From a virus, in IMG/VR virus record IMGVR_UViG_3300042924_001078, positions 1 through 30,942 of that record: 30,942 nt of DNA; one strand, written 5' to 3'. How positions within the stretch are numbered: position 1 is the first letter of the stretch; each line of letters begins with the position of its first letter. Below, one piece after another: positions 20,380 to 29,714 of the stretch. The notes under the pieces are model-generated. The model saw only the letters and a program-made list of their open reading frames with translations, was not told the DNA's origin and searched no databases. The translations under genes and the position numbers were made by a program.

Positions 20380-23300
20380 TATCTGCGCTCCAGTTCTGTA
20401 CCAACCAAGGTGGTGTTGATGTTGCCAGTGAAAGCGCCCATAGGCGTGATGGTCAGTTTTAGGTTAGTACCGTCTGTCACTCGTCTATCAAGTTGGACGT
20501 AGATCGCCACGCCGGAGGTAATCGTGCCATTCACTGTTGCGTAATAGGAGGCGTTCGAGCCGTTGCCAATGGTGAAGCCAGTCAGCGTTGCACCTTCTGG
20601 GATAACAATAAGCGAGTCGATGTACTGGTTAGTGGGGAAAATCGCCTGATTGACGCCGCCTACATACTGTAGCTCAGAGGTAGCCGACCACGTGTTAGTC
20701 CAGCGCACCTCTCTGCGTCTTGCTGAGATAGCTCCCATGATCGAAGCACCAGCGGCAGGGAGCAGAGCGTGCTGCTTGTTGCCTGATGAGTCCAAGACTT
20801 GGCCTGTGTCGCTCTGTGCGTTACTGGCTAGAAGCTCGGAGGTGATGCCGATCTGAACAACGCTAAACTTAACATAGGCTATATCGCCAATCTGCAATCC
20901 ATTTACGGTGATCCTAAAATCGTCCTCGTTTGTAGATTTTGCAGATACCGATCCGACGACTGAGCACACAGCGTCTTCAGTTGGGGTTAGATCGGTCGTT
21001 GTAAAAAAGTTGCCCGTTCCGTTTGTAGTAACCGCAGAGACGTTAGTGAGACGCCTTGAATCCGCTGTCGATGCAGTGTCTGTGGTGTGCCTGCAAGTCA
21101 CTGTTCCAACATTGGATGACGGGATGTAGAACCTAGCATTCATGCCAAAACGCAAGCCTTTTGCAAAAGCTGTTGCAAAGTTATAAAAAGCCGTTCGGGT
21201 AACTGTCGTGGCAGTCGTACTTGTTGCTGTAAGTTGCAGCCACCCTGTTTCCCCGCCTATTGTCTGTCCAAATGCGGCGGTTGAATTTGCAATTGTGTAG
21301 CCATCAGCCCCAGAGACAAAACTGGGCGCAACAGGTGCAACATTGCTCGCCCCCACATCCGCAGCAGCCACGCCATTCACGAACATCCCCAAGTTTTCGG
21401 CAACAGTCTTCGCCCGGTTGAACAGCCGATGAGAGAACCACTGAGAGGCAGAGCGCACTGCTGAAGTGCCGCAGACGTAGAGGCTGGAGGTGTTGTCTAC
21501 TGTGGCGCTGTCGAGAGAGGTTACTGTGTCGAAGTCGTAGACGGCGGTCGATATATTGACTCGCAGATGCACATAAACAGTTGCGGCGGCGGCGGAGTAG
21601 TAAGAAACCTGCAGCGTCCCAGACGCGCTGCTGGAGACTGAGCTGGATACAAGCGAGGTTGAGTTGACCTCCGGGCCTGATCTAATAACCAGCGAAGCCC
21701 CCGCAGAGCTGCCTGACACATAAGTTGCTACACAAGAAACAAACAATGTTTCACCAGCAGCCAGCGATACCGCCTGATAGCCAGAAGTATCTCCATTGCG
21801 AGTGGCTCGCAGGCTTCCAGCACTCCACGCAATAGTGCCGCCAGAACCAGTTGCCAGCGTCCACCCAGTAATATCAGTATCAAAATTCCCGTTCGTGATC
21901 TTCTCAACTCGCGCACTGATAACCAGCGTAGTGCCAAGCTGCACACCGTTGAGCGTAAACACAACAGACCCTGCTGCCGTAGTAGTCGCAGCAGTGATGT
22001 CCACATCAATCATGGCGACATAGTTGTCAGTCATGCCTGTCACAACAGTGGAATCAAAGTTGGTTGCATTGATTGTCAGCCGCAGGAATCCGGTAGTCAG
22101 CAGCGTAAGAATGTAGCCATTCGTCCCATCGTGCTTGTTGAGCAGGATGACGTTAGCAGCAGGCGTCCAATCAGGCACAGAGCCGCGCCACTGGAGTGCA
22201 AAGTTACCAGTGCCAAAGTTGTTCTGAGTGTTCGTCAGTTGCTGGATGCCGTTACTTGCAGAGGTTGCGGCAGTGATTGCTACCTGTACTGCGCGAGCAA
22301 GGGGATTGGTGAACGTAGTCACGCTGCTGATGTTAACAATCTCAGCAGCAGAGGCAGCACTGGCAGATGCAGCGTTGGCCTGTGTCGTAGCGTTGTTGGC
22401 GCTAGTCAGTGCGCTTGATGCAGACGTTGATGCATTAGATGCGCTAGTCGAAGCAGCAGAGGCTGAAGAGCTTGCAGCAGAGGCAGAGTTGGAGGCATTT
22501 GTCGCACTTGTTGATGCAGAGCTTGCAGAGGCAGATGCAGCAGTAGCCTGAGTAGTCGCTGTGGACGCACTCGCAGCAGCATTGGTCTCACTTGTCGCTG
22601 CATTGCTGGCACTCGTCGCCGCGTTGCTGGCACTCGTTGATGCGTTAGATGCTTGAGTGGTAGCAGTAGAAGCTGAAGCAGTTGCAGAGGTAGCACTTGC
22701 TGCCGCATTTGTCGCACTGGTAGATGCGTTGCTTGCCTGGGTGGATGCTGTACTAGCAGATGCAGCAGCATTCGTTTCGCTTGTTGCTGCGTTACTTGCT
22801 GATGTGCTTGCGTTGCTCGCTTGGGTTGTTGCAGTCGCAGCACTGGCCGCAGCGTTAGTTGCTTGCGTAGAGGCCGTAGACGCGCTTGTGGCCGCATTGG
22901 TTGCCGAGGTACTGGCAGCACTTGCACTAGCAGCAGCAGCAGTCGCAGAAGCAGCAGCAGCCGTTGCAGAAGCCGCAGCAGCAGCACTTGTTCCTACCCA
23001 GTCGCTTGGCGAGGATGCAGGAGTGTCGCCAATCGTTGTTCGCAGAGCCGTGTAGAACACACCATCAGGGCCGACTACGTTCTGGCCTGCCGTGTAGGTA
23101 GTGGTCGATACATACGCTAGGCTAATCAGCACCCAGTACGTGGGTTCTGTAAGCGGGTTCTTGTTGATGTTTGAGTCCTGCAAAGATTGATACAGCAGGT
23201 TCTGATATGTAATCACCGAACCTTCTTTGTAGGTTGTGCCCGCGCTCCACTCAACTGAATACAGGAACGTCCAGTTTCCAGTGGTCGTTACAGGATTGTT

Positions 23301-23678
23301 GTTCACGTTGCCGTTAATCAAGGAGACGTAGTATTGGCCGTCTGAGCCTTGGACAACGTCATTGGCACTGTATCGCTTTGATGCTATCCAAGGGTTCCCA
23401 AAGCTCTCAGCAGTGTCTCCAACAGGGTCCCTGACAAGTATCTGCGTACCGGCTGAAGTCGCCAGGATAGCCTTTGCAACGCCATCGAAGAAGATATTAG
23501 GCTGTCTGCCAGCAGCAGTCAGGATGACCGGGTTGGTGTTGGGAATAGCGAAGTCTACGTCAGCGTAGGTTGTCTTGAGCGTAGTTGTTCCCGTCTCATA
23601 GAAGAAGACCTTGCCGTTGACAAGCGGATCGCCAGCGTCATCGAAGTATTGTGTGCCCAGGTCGCCGTAACGTGCCAT
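20379..23678 (-). CDS. Tail fibre / receptor-binding protein
   Basis: This 1099-residue protein is modular. Residues 1-95 (MARYGDLGTQYFDDAGDPLV, NGKVFFYETGTTTLKTTYAD) are a common head- or tail-binding domain. Residues about 97-228 hold three CBM5/12-like repeats (YSANDVVQGSDGQYYVSL; YKEGSVITYQNLLYQSL; YTAGQNVVGPDGVFYTAL). Residues 237-446 are 30 perfect heptads, a presumed Ala-core trimeric coiled coil. From about 470 a LamG-like region (FGTGNFALQWRGSVPDWTPA) and further beta domains lead to a C-terminal domain (EVRWTNTWSATSELQYVGGV) shared with the next gene. The fibre should bind the host surface glycan. The start shares a base with the upstream stop (TAATG). Confidence 0.85.
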   Translation of the reverse strand: MARYGDLGTQYFDDAGDPLVNGKVFFYETGTTTLKTTYADVDFAIPNTNPVILTAAGRQPNIFFDGVAKAILATSAGTQILVRDPVGDTAESFGNPWIASKRYSANDVVQGSDGQYYVSLINGNVNNNPVTTTGNWTFLYSVEWSAGTTYKEGSVITYQNLLYQSLQDSNINKNPLTEPTYWVLISLAYVSTTTYTAGQNVVGPDGVFYTALRTTIGDTPASSPSDWVGTSAAAAASATAAAASATAAAASASAASTSATNAATSASTASTQATNAAASAATATTQASNASTSASNAATSETNAAASASTASTQASNASTSATNAAASATSATASASTATTQASNASTSASNAATSASNAATSETNAAASASTATTQATAASASASSASTSATNASNSASAASSSASAASTSASNASTSASSALTSANNATTQANAASASAASAAEIVNISSVTTFTNPLARAVQVAITAATSASNGIQQLTNTQNNFGTGNFALQWRGSVPDWTPAANVILLNKHDGTNGYILTLLTTGFLRLTINATNFDSTVVTGMTDNYVAMIDVDITAATTTAAGSVVFTLNGVQLGTTLVISARVEKITNGNFDTDITGWTLATGSGGTIAWSAGSLRATRNGDTSGYQAVSLAAGETLFVSCVATYVSGSSAGASLVIRSGPEVNSTSLVSSSVSSSASGTLQVSYYSAAAATVYVHLRVNISTAVYDFDTVTSLDSATVDNTSSLYVCGTSAVRSASQWFSHRLFNRAKTVAENLGMFVNGVAAADVGASNVAPVAPSFVSGADGYTIANSTAAFGQTIGGETGWLQLTATSTTATTVTRTAFYNFATAFAKGLRFGMNARFYIPSSNVGTVTCRHTTDTASTADSRRLTNVSAVTTNGTGNFFTTTDLTPTEDAVCSVVGSVSAKSTNEDDFRITVNGLQIGDIAYVKFSVVQIGITSELLASNAQSDTGQVLDSSGNKQHALLPAAGASIMGAISARRREVRWTNTWSATSELQYVGGVNQAIFPTNQYIDSLIVIPEGATLTGFTIGNGSNASYYATVNGTITSGVAIYVQLDRRVTDGTNLKLTITPMGAFTGNINTTLVGTELERR
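22341..22970 (-). repeat. Tandem 21-nt heptad repeat in the fibre gene
   Basis: Thirty consecutive 7-residue units follow the form [S/Q]-A-x-x-A-x-x (for example SATNAAT, QASNAST, SETNAAA, SASTATT), 630 nt with no interruption. Several units recur in the same order (QASNAST-SASNAAT, then SETNAAA), pointing to internal duplication. The encoded rod is likely a long coiled coil, and the DNA can change length by slippage or recombination. Confidence 0.9.
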
Positions 23679-25819
23679 TATTGTTGCTCCTGCGCCTGCG
23701 CGCCTGTGTAAGCCGAAACACCTCTAGTCGCGCCTGATACCTGGCGAGCTGTTGCCGAAGTATTTGCCGCCCTTGTAAGCGCCTGCATCGTTGCTGACGC
23801 AGGGTTTAGCGTTTGACTTGTTGCTAACTTGTCTGCGCGGATTATGCCTAGATTTTTGAAGAAGTCGTAAAACTGTCCTACAACCGGAATCCTTGAGACG
23901 ATTGATCGCTCCAACTGCTCAATGGCTTGTGCGCTTGGCCCTCTGCCAAGAGCAGTCCCTCTTACGGGCTCCCTCAGTGCGGCAAGTTTTCTCATATCAT
24001 TAAGAAACTTAACTTCGTTTTGTGTAAATATTACGCTTAGTTTTTCTGCGCCGATCTTGTCTAAGGCGCGATCAAGCCCTGCCCTTGTTACAGCCTGAAA
24101 TCCATTTTCGTCCAATGGGCCGGTAAATGCTGTGCTTTTTATCCAGTCCAGCGTCTGTGCGCGTAAGGAATTTAATGCGCGAGCGCCCTGTTCAATCTGC
24201 TCTGAACTTCCTGTAGTTAAATAACGCTTAAGCTGCACAAGGTCTGAAGGCTTTGCTTGCGCGCTTAATATCAATTTGTCGAATACATCATCGGCCTTGA
24301 TTGTGTTGTCCATTATATCTTCAATAAAGCTGCGCTCGTTGATGTCAAACTTGCTGACTTTATCCGGCCTTAACTGCGCGCTAAAGTCTGCCCTAGCAGC
24401 CCGCGCCTGTCTAAATATATCATTTCCAGCAGTTGAAATCACATCATCATCGAGCTGCTCTTTTAGCTCTCTAATAATGGTTTTTCCAAAAGCATTTGTT
24501 GAATCATATCTTTGGTTTAAAACCTGTCTAACCGTCTCTGCCGTATCAACGTTAACCAGCCCGACAACCTTGAAGTTTTTGTCGATTATACCGCGCTCCA
24601 TTAAATCGCCACGGATTGATCTTATTAGCCCGCCGGTCAACTCATTGTCAGGCGCTCGTCGTCTCAATGTCTCGGCATAGCGATTAAGCCTTACATTCTG
24701 CGCGCCAGGCGCTGCCTCCCTTGCCGCTTTGTAGAAGCTTGATATTTGTGAATCAAGATCAGTGGCTTTTCTTACTACCGCATCAGAGATAGGCGAGCCG
24801 GTAGTTGCGCCTCCTGTTCCAATAACGCGATCATCAAACGCTCTGGCAATAACTGCCTCCTGCCCTTCTAGCGCGCTTCTGACCTCGCCTGATCGCTTTG
24901 CAAGCTCTTGCTGTGTTTGGAAGTCGGAGGCTGTGCGCGTGATCTGTGCTGCGGTAGGCTCAATGCCCATGCCTTTCATGAAATTAAATCGTTCAGCTTG
25001 CGCCTCTGTAAGAACGCCTGTTCGCTTAAGTGCGTTTGTTTCTTCTGCCATTGCTCTGGAAACTTCATCAGTAGTTGCCCCTGCCTCACGCAACATCTTT
25101 ACCGCATCGTCGGTTAGCGTTCCATCTGGATTCACTATGCGGAAAGTAGGGCGAGAACCAAGAATTTTGCTGATTGCAGGAGCAGCCACGCTATAAGCCA
25201 AGCGACCAACCGCATCGCCAACCATAGCAAAAATGGGCGTAGTTGCCAGTCTTGACCATTCAACCGAATCTCCTTGTGCCGCCCGTACTGCTTGCTGAAT
25301 TGATTCTTGAGCAAGCCCAATCCCACCTTGCGCTAGTGTTTGAAAACCTGCTTTTAGTGGCGCAGTAACTACGCCTCCAGCAAGGTATGGCGCGACCTCT
25401 TGAGCTGTTCTTTCCACCCCACGAATCGCCCCGCTGATGTCGTTGACCGACAACCCAGGCCTGTTGATGTATTGCTGCCCTCTACCGGCAGTCGTAATAG
25501 TGGGGTTCCCGTATATATCAGTGCCAAGCGATGCAGTTGTGTCGCCCATCTGCCGTGCGTAAGCCAGCGCATCCTCAGGAGAACCACCCCCCATAAATTC
25601 TGGGAAGTTTTCTTTAGGAGGATTGATTGCAGAAGAAATTCTTTGAAATATAGATGGCCTTTCCTGCGGCATAGGTTGTTGTTGCGCCATTGCTGGAGGA
25701 GACGCAACTTGCCCTGCGCGCAGAATTTTATACCCTTCTACCACTGTGTTATATTCTTTAGTGCCCTGCTTATCTTGGTTATTAACGATCCATTGTGCGT
25801 ACTCATTTACGTCAGCCAT
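23678..25819 (-). CDS. Large ejection-type internal virion protein
   Basis: This 713-residue protein is the last of three large proteins before the fibres, the slot of P22 gp20/gp16. It starts with a short alpha-helical domain (MADVNEYAQWIVNNQDKQGT) and a Gln/Pro-rich linker. It has a hydrophobic Gly/Ala-rich segment (about 140-215, YLAGGVVTAPLKAGFQTLAQ; TPIFAMVGDAVGRLAYSVAA) that could insert in the host membrane. The rest is a long helical body (TDDAVKMLREAGATTDEVSR; ELAKRSGEVRSALEGQEAVI). Such proteins are ejected ahead of the DNA to form a channel. The assignment is by position, size and helical character. Confidence 0.7.
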   Translation of the reverse strand: MADVNEYAQWIVNNQDKQGTKEYNTVVEGYKILRAGQVASPPAMAQQQPMPQERPSIFQRISSAINPPKENFPEFMGGGSPEDALAYARQMGDTTASLGTDIYGNPTITTAGRGQQYINRPGLSVNDISGAIRGVERTAQEVAPYLAGGVVTAPLKAGFQTLAQGGIGLAQESIQQAVRAAQGDSVEWSRLATTPIFAMVGDAVGRLAYSVAAPAISKILGSRPTFRIVNPDGTLTDDAVKMLREAGATTDEVSRAMAEETNALKRTGVLTEAQAERFNFMKGMGIEPTAAQITRTASDFQTQQELAKRSGEVRSALEGQEAVIARAFDDRVIGTGGATTGSPISDAVVRKATDLDSQISSFYKAAREAAPGAQNVRLNRYAETLRRRAPDNELTGGLIRSIRGDLMERGIIDKNFKVVGLVNVDTAETVRQVLNQRYDSTNAFGKTIIRELKEQLDDDVISTAGNDIFRQARAARADFSAQLRPDKVSKFDINERSFIEDIMDNTIKADDVFDKLILSAQAKPSDLVQLKRYLTTGSSEQIEQGARALNSLRAQTLDWIKSTAFTGPLDENGFQAVTRAGLDRALDKIGAEKLSVIFTQNEVKFLNDMRKLAALREPVRGTALGRGPSAQAIEQLERSIVSRIPVVGQFYDFFKNLGIIRADKLATSQTLNPASATMQALTRAANTSATARQVSGATRGVSAYTGAQAQEQQ

Positions 25820-27120
25820 TATCTCCCACTCCTGCCAACAATAGCATCGGCCTCATTTAATACGCTTTGATCTGATAACACACTGCTCGGCAAACCTTGC
25901 CCGCCGTCTCTTATTACCATACCTCGAATGGGATTTTCTTGGCTTCCTAATGGTGCTTGCCCGCCGCCTTCGATCATGGGACTTAATTGAGTAGGAGGTA
26001 AGGCAATGGCTGGCATTACAACTCCAAGCTGGTTTGACTGTTGAGCTGCTTTTAGTTGTTGAAACTCGTTTTCCGCAGCCGTTTGTTGGCGAATGAAATC
26101 CTCCAGCAGCCTCATATTGACAGCCTCATCTCGGCCAATGCCAAACATGGACTCCTTCATCCCTTTTACATCGGCATCAGTTGGCCTAGTCTCTCCGGTT
26201 GCCTTAAGCTGCTCTCTTGCCGCCACTTCAGCAAATGCGTTGAACGCTTCATCGAATTTGCCCTGAGCAGTAAATGTAGGTAAATACCCAGCCAAAGCCC
26301 TGCCTCTGCCTGACCTGGCTCCTTGATTTACAAATGCGTCCAAAAACTCTGTTGCTTTTTCTATATTTGCCGTTCTGCTTACTGCCGCCTCACTTAGTCT
26401 TTTGAGCCTAGCAAGGTTCATTTCAACATTTTGTGCGCTTGCGGCAGTTTGCGGAGCTATTAAGGCTTGGTCTGCCGCTCTTTGTGCCGCATCAATTTGT
26501 AACTGCCGCAGCTCATCTACAGGTGCTTCCATAAGGTTTCTAGGTGTTGATGCCACGAAATTTCCACTACTGTCTCTGGTAATTATTTGCCCATCCGTAA
26601 CAGAGGAGCTTGGAATAATTTCTGCCGCTTGTGGCTGTCCTTCGTACATAACTCTGCCGGTCGTTTGACCAACAAGTTTTCCATCAACAACAACACCGCG
26701 CTCTTGCTCCTGCTGTGGCGCATATCGCTGCTTATAGATTTGATAAGCTGGGGCTAGTATTTTTGCCAGCCTGGTCACCGCTGTAGGGTCAGTGCCTTCT
26801 CTCATCTGGTTGGCAAGATCAAGCACTTGCAGGGTGTCGCTTGGGTCTGCGTCTGGGTAGTTTGATAATGCATCCAAACGGTCTTCAGCAAGGCGAATGA
26901 TGTTATCTGCTCGCTGCTCATAGTTAAGCTCTGGGTTCGACAAGAAACCAAACGCCGTGTTTGCGTCCTCGTACATCGCTCGCTGTCGAGCCTCAAGCTC
27001 CATGCGCTTGCGCTCTGTCAGTCCCTGCTCACGCTGCTGGATGCCCTGAGCGTACTCTTGCGCTCTGCCGCCGTAAGCAGCACCAAGACCGCCGAGAATG
27101 TCACCGAAATTGATTGCCAT
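25819..27120 (-). CDS. Ejection-type internal virion protein
   Basis: This 433-residue protein begins MAINFGDILGGLGAAYGGRA followed by a Gln/Glu/Arg-rich helix (QEYAQGIQQREQGLTERKRM). This is a pattern seen in podoviral DNA-transfer proteins. It is mostly helical throughout, with a Gly/Pro-rich end. It sits between the gp7-like and the largest ejection protein; its stop shares a base with the next ATG. No enzymatic motif is apparent. It probably takes part in the ejection conduit or internal core. Confidence 0.65.
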   Translation of the reverse strand: MAINFGDILGGLGAAYGGRAQEYAQGIQQREQGLTERKRMELEARQRAMYEDANTAFGFLSNPELNYEQRADNIIRLAEDRLDALSNYPDADPSDTLQVLDLANQMREGTDPTAVTRLAKILAPAYQIYKQRYAPQQEQERGVVVDGKLVGQTTGRVMYEGQPQAAEIIPSSSVTDGQIITRDSSGNFVASTPRNLMEAPVDELRQLQIDAAQRAADQALIAPQTAASAQNVEMNLARLKRLSEAAVSRTANIEKATEFLDAFVNQGARSGRGRALAGYLPTFTAQGKFDEAFNAFAEVAAREQLKATGETRPTDADVKGMKESMFGIGRDEAVNMRLLEDFIRQQTAAENEFQQLKAAQQSNQLGVVMPAIALPPTQLSPMIEGGGQAPLGSQENPIRGMVIRDGGQGLPSSVLSDQSVLNEADAIVGRSGR

Positions 27121-27137
27121 TGTGAGATGTCCTGATG

Positions 27138-28799
27138 TTATGGGCCAAAGCTTCTGAAGTTAGGGACGTTGAATGGGTTATTGTCCGGAAATCTGTACCC
27201 ACCACGGTCGTCGTATGGGCCGGTTCGTCGCGTCGAAACCCCTCTGCTTTCGGACACCGGAGCAAGCCCGCCCTGTCTTTGCTGATAGATTATGTCGTTG
27301 CCAAGCATATAGCCGCCCGCCGCCGAACCAAGCGCCTCCTCGTAATCAAACGAAGGTGAGTTGATTCGCTCCGCTCCGCCGTAGGCTGCAATCTGATCTC
27401 TGGCAAGACCAGTTTGCAGACCGGACACATCTCTGGACAAACCAGTTGCCAAGTTTGACGCCCTCGTAGCCGCATCGCCGCCCATGTCGATAAGGTCGCT
27501 CGCCTGCCGGTCAATCATGTTAGCGCGATAGGTGCCAAGGCCCGAAAGAAGGTTTGATTGGTTGGCGTAGAAGTTCTCAAGCTGGTTGGCCTGAATCTCG
27601 CCAGCCCTTGTTCTTCCAGAGGCAAGGTCTTGTCCTGTGCCGTACTGCATATCGGCAATGTTCTGGCCGGTATTCTGCCTAATGTTCGCACGATTAAGTC
27701 CGGCAGTACCCTGGGCGCTGGCTTGGTTGGTGCGCTGTCCTGCGATGTTTCCAGCAGTGTTCATGGTAATGTCACCCAATGCGCCTGCTGCCTGCATCCC
27801 GTACCCAGACAAAGTATTGAGGTTCCCGATCTGCTGTTGCAAGCCTTGAGAAGCCATGCCCTGACCGAATCTCGTTAACTCCCTCTGGACATTGCCGCCA
27901 CCCAGCCCGCCAGTAGCAGCAGCACCAGCCAGGTTGCCTCTCATGCCTTGTTCAAACAGGAACTTCTCGTAGGGTGATTCTACTCTCGCCTGATTGAATG
28001 CGTCCTGACCTAGTGCGCCAGACAAGGCAAGCTGAGTATTGAATGCCGTTGTCCCGCCTTGTTGATACGGCTGGAAGTAAGTTGAAGCAGTAGTGCCCGC
28101 TGCTCTCAGGTCATCAATGTTGAGGCCGTACAGATCGACCATCCTTTGCAAGGCAGCATCAATGTCTGAGATAGATGTAGTCTCAGCACCGCGCAGTGTT
28201 CCTGTGGCGTCAGCAAGACCCTTTTCCAGTGCCTCCTCTGATCCAATCAACCCGGTAGGAGTGGCGTTGAGCCGCTGCTCTCTGAATCGGTTCTGAGCCT
28301 GATCCAGCGGAATGCCAAGTGCGCGAGACACCTGTTCTGGGGATACCTGATACTGCCGCAACTGTGCAAAGTTTTCGCTGTCAGACCGGCCTGGGTTTGC
28401 TGCGAAGTAGTCTATCAACTGCTGGTCGGTTATCTGGCCGGGAATGTATGCTGTCCCCGCGCCGGTTGCTGCCGTCCCTGTGCTGGATGCCCTTGTAACA
28501 GTGGCAGGCGTATTTGCTTGGACCTGTTGTTGAGTGCCTGTGCTGGCTACAGTAGCATTCTGAGTGCCCGCGGGAGCAACAGGAGCCGCAGGAGCAACAG
28601 CAGCAACAGGAGCCGCTTGATACGCATTCGCCACATCATCATAGCTGGCACCCTGAAACCTGCTGCCCTCAGTGTTCAGTGCTTGGAATAGAACATCAGC
28701 CCCAACCCCATTACTCTGAGCGAGACTTAGAATCTCATCAGGACTCAACTGTGGATTGGCCGCAATGAATGCAGCAACTTCTTGCGCTGAATAGGCCAT
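27138..28799 (-). CDS. Ejection-type / DNA-transfer protein (gp7-like slot)
   Basis: This 553-residue protein has an N-terminal helical domain (MAYSAQEVAAFIAANPQLSP), an Ala/Pro/Thr linker (about 65-120), then a second related helical repeat (ITDQQLIDYFAANPGRSDSE). A long Gln/Gly/Ala-rich body follows (SPYEKFLFEQGMRGNLAGAA, ELTRFGQGMASQGLQQQIGN). The FAANP/FIAANP duplicates look like repeated peptide-binding or UBA-like modules. The QGMRG-L-G-A-AAGG-GGGN motif is common in phage internal proteins of this locus. AGAGG lies upstream. Function in ejection is inferred from order. Confidence 0.68.
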   Translation of the reverse strand: MAYSAQEVAAFIAANPQLSPDEILSLAQSNGVGADVLFQALNTEGSRFQGASYDDVANAYQAAPVAAVAPAAPVAPAGTQNATVASTGTQQQVQANTPATVTRASSTGTAATGAGTAYIPGQITDQQLIDYFAANPGRSDSENFAQLRQYQVSPEQVSRALGIPLDQAQNRFREQRLNATPTGLIGSEEALEKGLADATGTLRGAETTSISDIDAALQRMVDLYGLNIDDLRAAGTTASTYFQPYQQGGTTAFNTQLALSGALGQDAFNQARVESPYEKFLFEQGMRGNLAGAAATGGLGGGNVQRELTRFGQGMASQGLQQQIGNLNTLSGYGMQAAGALGDITMNTAGNIAGQRTNQASAQGTAGLNRANIRQNTGQNIADMQYGTGQDLASGRTRAGEIQANQLENFYANQSNLLSGLGTYRANMIDRQASDLIDMGGDAATRASNLATGLSRDVSGLQTGLARDQIAAYGGAERINSPSFDYEEALGSAAGGYMLGNDIIYQQRQGGLAPVSESRGVSTRRTGPYDDRGGYRFPDNNPFNVPNFRSFGP

Positions 28800-28801
28800 A
28801 A

Positions 28802-29317
28802 TTACCTCTGGAACGGACGCATCGGTTGGAATTGCTGCTGACCTGGGAACTGTTGTGCTTGCGGGTTCATCAGCCCAGCCAGTGCTGCTTGATCCATTGG
28901 TAATGACTGAGCTTGCGGCATCTCAGGAATGCGCCCGCCAAGGATCGCCGCCCGCATCGCAGGTATGGAAGCAAGGTTCATGTTCTGAGCCGCCATGTTG
29001 CCCGCCTCATACGCCTGCATCCTTGGCATGAACGATTGACCGCGCATCTGGTAGGCACGATTCAAAGCCTCTTGATTGATCTGACCAGCCTGACCATAGC
29101 CGCCCGTCACCGTGTCTTGAGCCTGCTGGTAGGCTGGCATGAGGTTAGCCATCTTAGTGTTAGCCATCGCCATCGAGCGCCTGTTGGCCTTGCTGATGTC
29201 TTTCTTTCGTGATCGCTGACTGAGCATATTGGCTCCAAGCGCCAATGCTGCCCCGGCTGCTCCTGCTGGTCCTGCTGCCGCCCCTGATGCCCCCATCGTT
29301 GCCGGGTCCATGCCCAT
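28802..29317 (-). CDS. Small internal virion-like protein
   Basis: This 171-residue protein starts MGMDPATMGASGAAAGPAGA with GAGG 7 nt upstream. The hydrophobic Gly/Ala-rich N-terminus (about 8-35) may be membrane-active. A basic segment (SQRSRKKDISKANRRSMAMA) follows, then a Met/Gln-rich helical and disordered end. It occupies the gp14/gp7-like position at the head of the ejection protein cluster. Its first 158 nt are also the 3' end of the upstream gene in another frame. The same frame is open upstream to 29410, but those codons are antisense to no ribosome site and look non-coding. Confidence 0.65.
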   Translation of the reverse strand: MGMDPATMGASGAAAGPAGAAGAALALGANMLSQRSRKKDISKANRRSMAMANTKMANLMPAYQQAQDTVTGGYGQAGQINQEALNRAYQMRGQSFMPRMQAYEAGNMAAQNMNLASIPAMRAAILGGRIPEMPQAQSLPMDQAALAGLMNPQAQQFPGQQQFQPMRPFQR

Positions 29318-29714
29318 ATATCCACCTCGCATTTTTTTCAGTGAAGCCCAGATTACTGAGCATATTCCGTAGAGCCGCCCTGTCATCAGGGGCCGTTGTG
29401 TAAATTTCATTCCAGTTATACGCGCTTACCCACTTCAACATCCTGACAAGCACTTCCTTGATTCCTGCCCTGTCGCGCAGCTTGCAGCAAATGTGTACTT
29501 CTAAATCGTTTTGCTTTTGGATCAGTTGCACAAGCACCTTGTCGTTAACCAGCAGAAGACCGGCTGTGGTCTGTATGTCATCAACGTATATCCCCCAAGG
29601 AATGCTCACTGTGGGGTCTTGCAAAATATCTAGCACCTGAGCCTTGCTTGGTCTGACTGCTATATTCGGCTTATCCCGCATCATCATTTTGAGTTTTGTT
29701 ATACGAGAATCCAT
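29160..29714 (-). CDS. GNAT-like accessory protein
   Basis: This 184-residue protein shows a GNAT-like pattern: GIYVDDIQTTAGLLLVNDKV, LEVHICCKLRDRAGIKEVLV, RMLKWVSAYNWNEIYTTAPD, then DRAALRNMLSNLGF. The helix after HICC and the final N-x-x-AL-NMLSNLGF resemble the acetyl-CoA site and C-terminal strand of phage acetyltransferases found in head-tail gene clusters. No clear Q/R-x-x-G-x-G/A motif is present, so it may be degenerate. Residues after about 133 are Gly/Ser/Arg/Gln low-complexity and overlap the next gene by 158 nt. The start overlaps the upstream gene by 16 nt. Confidence 0.55.
   Translation of the reverse strand: MDSRITKLKMMMRDKPNIAVRPSKAQVLDILQDPTVSIPWGIYVDDIQTTAGLLLVNDKVLVQLIQKQNDLEVHICCKLRDRAGIKEVLVRMLKWVSAYNWNEIYTTAPDDRAALRNMLSNLGFTEKNARWIYGHGPGNDGGIRGGSRTSRSSRGSIGAWSQYAQSAITKERHQQGQQALDGDG

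Noticed and set aside
22228-23120. Several long open frames antisense to and in alternate frames of the fibre repeat
   Set aside because: They are compositional by-products of the Ala/Ser/Thr-rich repeat, giving Leu/Gln- or Ala/Val-rich translations with no ribosome sites.
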